DNA of 64,000 bases from Oegoconia quadripuncta (lineage: Eukaryota > Arthropoda > Insecta > Lepidoptera > Autostichidae). Numbering within the stretch: position 1 is the first letter of the stretch; each line of letters opens with the position of its first letter. The stretch covers positions 43,555,440 to 43,619,439 of the forward strand of contig OX438743.1 of the NCBI GenBank assembly GCA_949316235.1. The letters run 5' to 3'. Below, one piece after another: positions 61,974 through 64,000 of the stretch. A program made the position numbers and the translations under genes. A model generated the notes under the pieces. That model worked only from the letters and a program-made list of their open reading frames with translations, had not been told where the DNA came from and searched no databases.

Positions 61974-63377
61974 TTAGCAATATGCTACGCTGGATCGTGC
62001 TAGGGCATCCCACTTTTTGCGAACGGGACATTCCTCGCTAAATGTATTGTGTTCCGTTTGGTCGTATTTTGCTTTAGCGCAATTTTTGCACGTGGGAGTA
62101 GCGTTTACCATCCATTGCTCGCATTCATTTCGTAAGTGGGGCCCTCCGCAATGACTACAGGAGTCCGTAGTCTCAGTGCAGAAACGCTTACTGTGTCCAT
62201 ATGCCAGACATCGTGAACACTGCACAAGGGGCGATTGGTCCATTACACGTACTCTCTGGAGATCGATGTGGAGCGCTCCTGCCTCGAGTGCTAGTCTCCA
62301 GACAGTGGGAGATACGCTCAAGATTACATGGCAAGTATGGGGGTTTCTTGCTTTCTTGCGATACTTTATTGAAACTCGGTTTTCCTTAAAGTCTATTTCT
62401 CCGAGGATCTCACGATTTTGGTTTTTGAACGCTTTCAGAAGGTCTTCATCTGAGTTTGCCGATATGACGTCCCTGAGTATTAGTAGTGGGTCTTTATTCT
62501 TGACCTCTTCTACCATGAGTTGTTCTTTTTCTAGGCGTTCCTTAACCTTATTCCGCTCTTCTCTCGTTCGGCATCCCATAATTACCTTCCGGTCTTTTGC
62601 TTTGCGTACTTTCTCTACCTTAACCCATCCCTCTTTGGCGTTTACTGCTTTCCGAACTCTCTCCAAGACGTCTTCGCCTGTCTCGGAGTCATTTTCTGAC
62701 GATACGACTATTGAGTGCAGAGCGGCTCGCTGCGAGTAGGTTCTCTCGACTGGTTTGGCTGTAACGCTGGCATAGGTGACCCTCTCCAGAGTCTCCTTCT
62801 GTTTTTCCATCATTACCTTCAACTCCTCCATTTTCTTGGTGTTTTCTTGTAGCAGTTTCGAGTGTTGCTCCATTTTGGTAAAGAAGTCTTCGTCGTCTGT
62901 CCTCCTGGCTTTGACTTGTCCTTTGTCTTCTTTTGGTACCTCTACAGTTCTTGTATAGCCTTTCTGTTCAGCCTCAAGTTCTTTCACCAAGTTATAGAGT
63001 CGGTCAATTGCTTGCGTAACCTCTGATTTGATGTCCGTCTTTAGATTTCGCGAGTTATTTAGGTGCATTTTGGCTCTATTCAGGCAGGCTCTCGCTTCAG
63101 AGGTTTTATCAGTGTATTTTATTTGTTTGGGTGGCGATTTGATGTTATCGACTTGTTTTTGTTTAGCTTCTTGTGAGTGAACTATTTTTAACTTGGCATG
63201 CGAGGGACCGGCCTGAGAGATCGTTTTGGTTTTTGGAGAACCGGGGGGTGCGTCTGGTATACCAGTTTCCCACTCGTCGATACTTCTTCTCACCTTTGAG
63301 GTTTTGGTCACTGTTCTAGACGGCGATTTTGGGGAGTTGGAGGTTTCGTCTGTGGTTTTGACTGGCGTTCTATACAT
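61974..63377 (-). CDS. Element F ORF1: gag-like protein with three CCHC knuckles
   Basis: 467 aa from an ATG (MYRTPVKTTDETSNSPKSPS). Ser/Thr/Lys-rich N-terminus, coiled coil at about 165-200 (KMEQHSKLLQENTKKMEELK), a gag core at about 225-380 (VNAKEGWVKVEKVRKAKDRK, IMGCRTREERNKVKERLEKE), then CSRCLAYGHSKRFC near 386, CSHCGGPHLRNEC near 405 and CKNCAKAKYDQTEHNTFSEE plus Cys. Its protein is not related in detail to those of A-C. It ends TAA one nucleotide before the ORF2 frame opens; no overlapping ATG as in A. Confidence 0.88.
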   Translation of the reverse strand: MYRTPVKTTDETSNSPKSPSRTVTKTSKVRRSIDEWETGIPDAPPGSPKTKTISQAGPSHAKLKIVHSQEAKQKQVDNIKSPPKQIKYTDKTSEARACLNRAKMHLNNSRNLKTDIKSEVTQAIDRLYNLVKELEAEQKGYTRTVEVPKEDKGQVKARRTDDEDFFTKMEQHSKLLQENTKKMEELKVMMEKQKETLERVTYASVTAKPVERTYSQRAALHSIVVSSENDSETGEDVLERVRKAVNAKEGWVKVEKVRKAKDRKVIMGCRTREERNKVKERLEKEQLMVEEVKNKDPLLILRDVISANSDEDLLKAFKNQNREILGEIDFKENRVSIKYRKKARNPHTCHVILSVSPTVWRLALEAGALHIDLQRVRVMDQSPLVQCSRCLAYGHSKRFCTETTDSCSHCGGPHLRNECEQWMVNATPTCKNCAKAKYDQTEHNTFSEECPVRKKWDALARSSVAYC

Positions 63378-63450
63378 TTTTATTGTAGGTACGCGTCAGT
63401 TGTATATATTATAAATAGTAAAAGGTGTATAAAAGTGTAAATGGTGTATA

Positions 63451-63789
63451 AAATAAATTTATATAAGTTTAAATTTGTAAAGTTGTATAATTAGACTATT
63501 ATCTATTTTCCTTATTTATCTAATTCGTCTCTTTCCCTTTTCAGGTACTCTTCGATTGGCGTTTGCGGATGCTGGAAGGCGGTTTGCGGTAGCTGAGGAA
63601 TCCCAGGTAAGTATTACTTTTTGTGCTCAGTACAGTACAGGTAAGTAAAGTTTGTAGTCAGTTAGCTTTCTCACTAGGAGAAGGTGTCGATGTTTAGTGC
63701 TATGGATTACGGCAAATAACGGCTAGGCGGCTGAAAATCTGTCAATTTAATAGCATGTACACTGTTAAAAGGAAAGCGAAAAATTTTTG
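63451..63789. other. Flank of element F; border not resolved
   Basis: Either 5' UTR of element F or host DNA. No TTAGG units and no open frame. CAGGTAAGTATTAC at 63604 looks like a 5' splice site, but no exon can be supported. Confidence 0.3.
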
Positions 63790-64000
63790 TTTTGCTCTAC
63801 CTAGAGCTATGGAAAGTCACAATTTTATATTGGGGGCTATCCAGTAGCCTTGTCAATTGAATTCAAAGTTAAAATCTACAAAAATAACAATTCTTTTGGT
63901 CTAACTATTTATTTGCTCTATGTAGAGCAGTCACTTTATGATGAGGATATAGAGGAGTCAGAGACCTTTTACCCAGTGAAAGTCCCGTCTCGCTGCGACC
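63790..64000. repeat. Repeat with CTCTA..TAGAG palindromes, right copy
   Basis: GCTCTACCTAGAGC, then about 120 bp later GCTCTATGTAGAGC followed by AGTCACTTTATGATGAGG and AAGTCCCGTCTCGCTGCGAC. Same block order as 33165-33462. It runs out of the window. Confidence 0.75.

Larger units (their letters stand above)
57906..63450 (-). mobile_element. Element F: TRAS-like R1-clade LINE with RNase H, opposite orientation
   Basis: The minus-strand element with ORF1 (63377-61974), ORF2 (61972-58292), 3' UTR (58291-57947) and a poly(A) of about 41 nt that abuts CCTAA repeats on its own strand; that orientation fits TRAS. No TTAGG array is seen at the 5' side, so the 5' border (about 63.4-63.8 kb) is not fixed. 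It is AT-richer than A-E. Confidence 0.75.

Noticed and set aside
63604..63620. Splice-donor-like CAGGTAAGTATTAC suggesting an exon
   Set aside because: No open frame or acceptor partner that could be supported in the adjacent sequence.

Overview
This window comes from the nuclear genome of an insect, almost certainly a moth or butterfly. The evidence is: (i) telomere-type (TTAGG)n repeats carrying full-length R1-clade LINEs of the SART/TRAS kind, inserted inside the repeat as known in Lepidoptera; (ii) an AT-rich host background with small exons, phase-consistent GT-AG introns and many tRNA-derived SINEs, MITEs and LINE fragments; (iii) two host genes with clear insect orthologues. No species can be named from the sequence alone.

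Left part, 1-33 kb: host genes and dispersed repeats. Positions 248-4530 carry a four-exon gene for mitochondrial ribosomal protein S12 (+ strand, 156 aa). Positions 12634-25252 carry a six-exon gene for a 313-aa CRAL-TRIO lipid-transfer protein (+ strand). Between and inside them lie a nearly complete CR1-like LINE on the minus strand (6.9-11.05 kb) with fold-back palindromes at its 5' end, three SINE families in several copies, two or three MITE families, RTE and jockey-type LINE fragments, and many minisatellites (units of 6, 9, 17, 18, 49, 51, 53 and 57 bp). I see no further intact host gene between 25.3 and 33 kb.

Right part, 33-58 kb: a nest of telomere-repeat-specific retrotransposons, all on the + strand. 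They are joined head to tail by poly(A) tails and short GGTTA arrays: A (33526-40156, complete, gag-like ORF1 plus EN/RT ORF2), B (40161-43285, ORF1 only, no polymerase), C (43290-49117, complete), C' (49157-54993, apparently identical to C), D (55013-56456, 5'-truncated), E (56466-57881, both UTRs of family A but no open gag or pol). Every 5' junction reads ...GGTT|GGGG and every 3' junction poly(A)|GGTTA, i.e. insertion at TT/AGG. At 57.9-63.4 kb a different R1-clade LINE (F, with RNase H) faces the opposite way and abuts the repeats with its own poly(A), the orientation expected of TRAS. Both outer sides carry the same diverged repeat, with 12-14-bp CTCTA..TAGAG palindromes at 33.17-33.46 and 63.79-64.0 kb.

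How the parts fit together: A and C encode all that a LINE needs (RNA-binding gag with three CCHC knuckles, APE-type endonuclease, RT, C-terminal CCHC). A, B, C, C', D and E end in the same predicted 3' RNA fold, whose helices are kept by compensating base changes. That fold is the likely common handle by which the A or C polymerase could copy the gag-only B and the UTR-only E. This resembles in outline the division of labour among the telomeric elements of Drosophila (HeT-A gag-only, TART/TAHRE with RT), but built from SART-like elements. That reading is inference; junctions, ORF contents and folds are seen directly.
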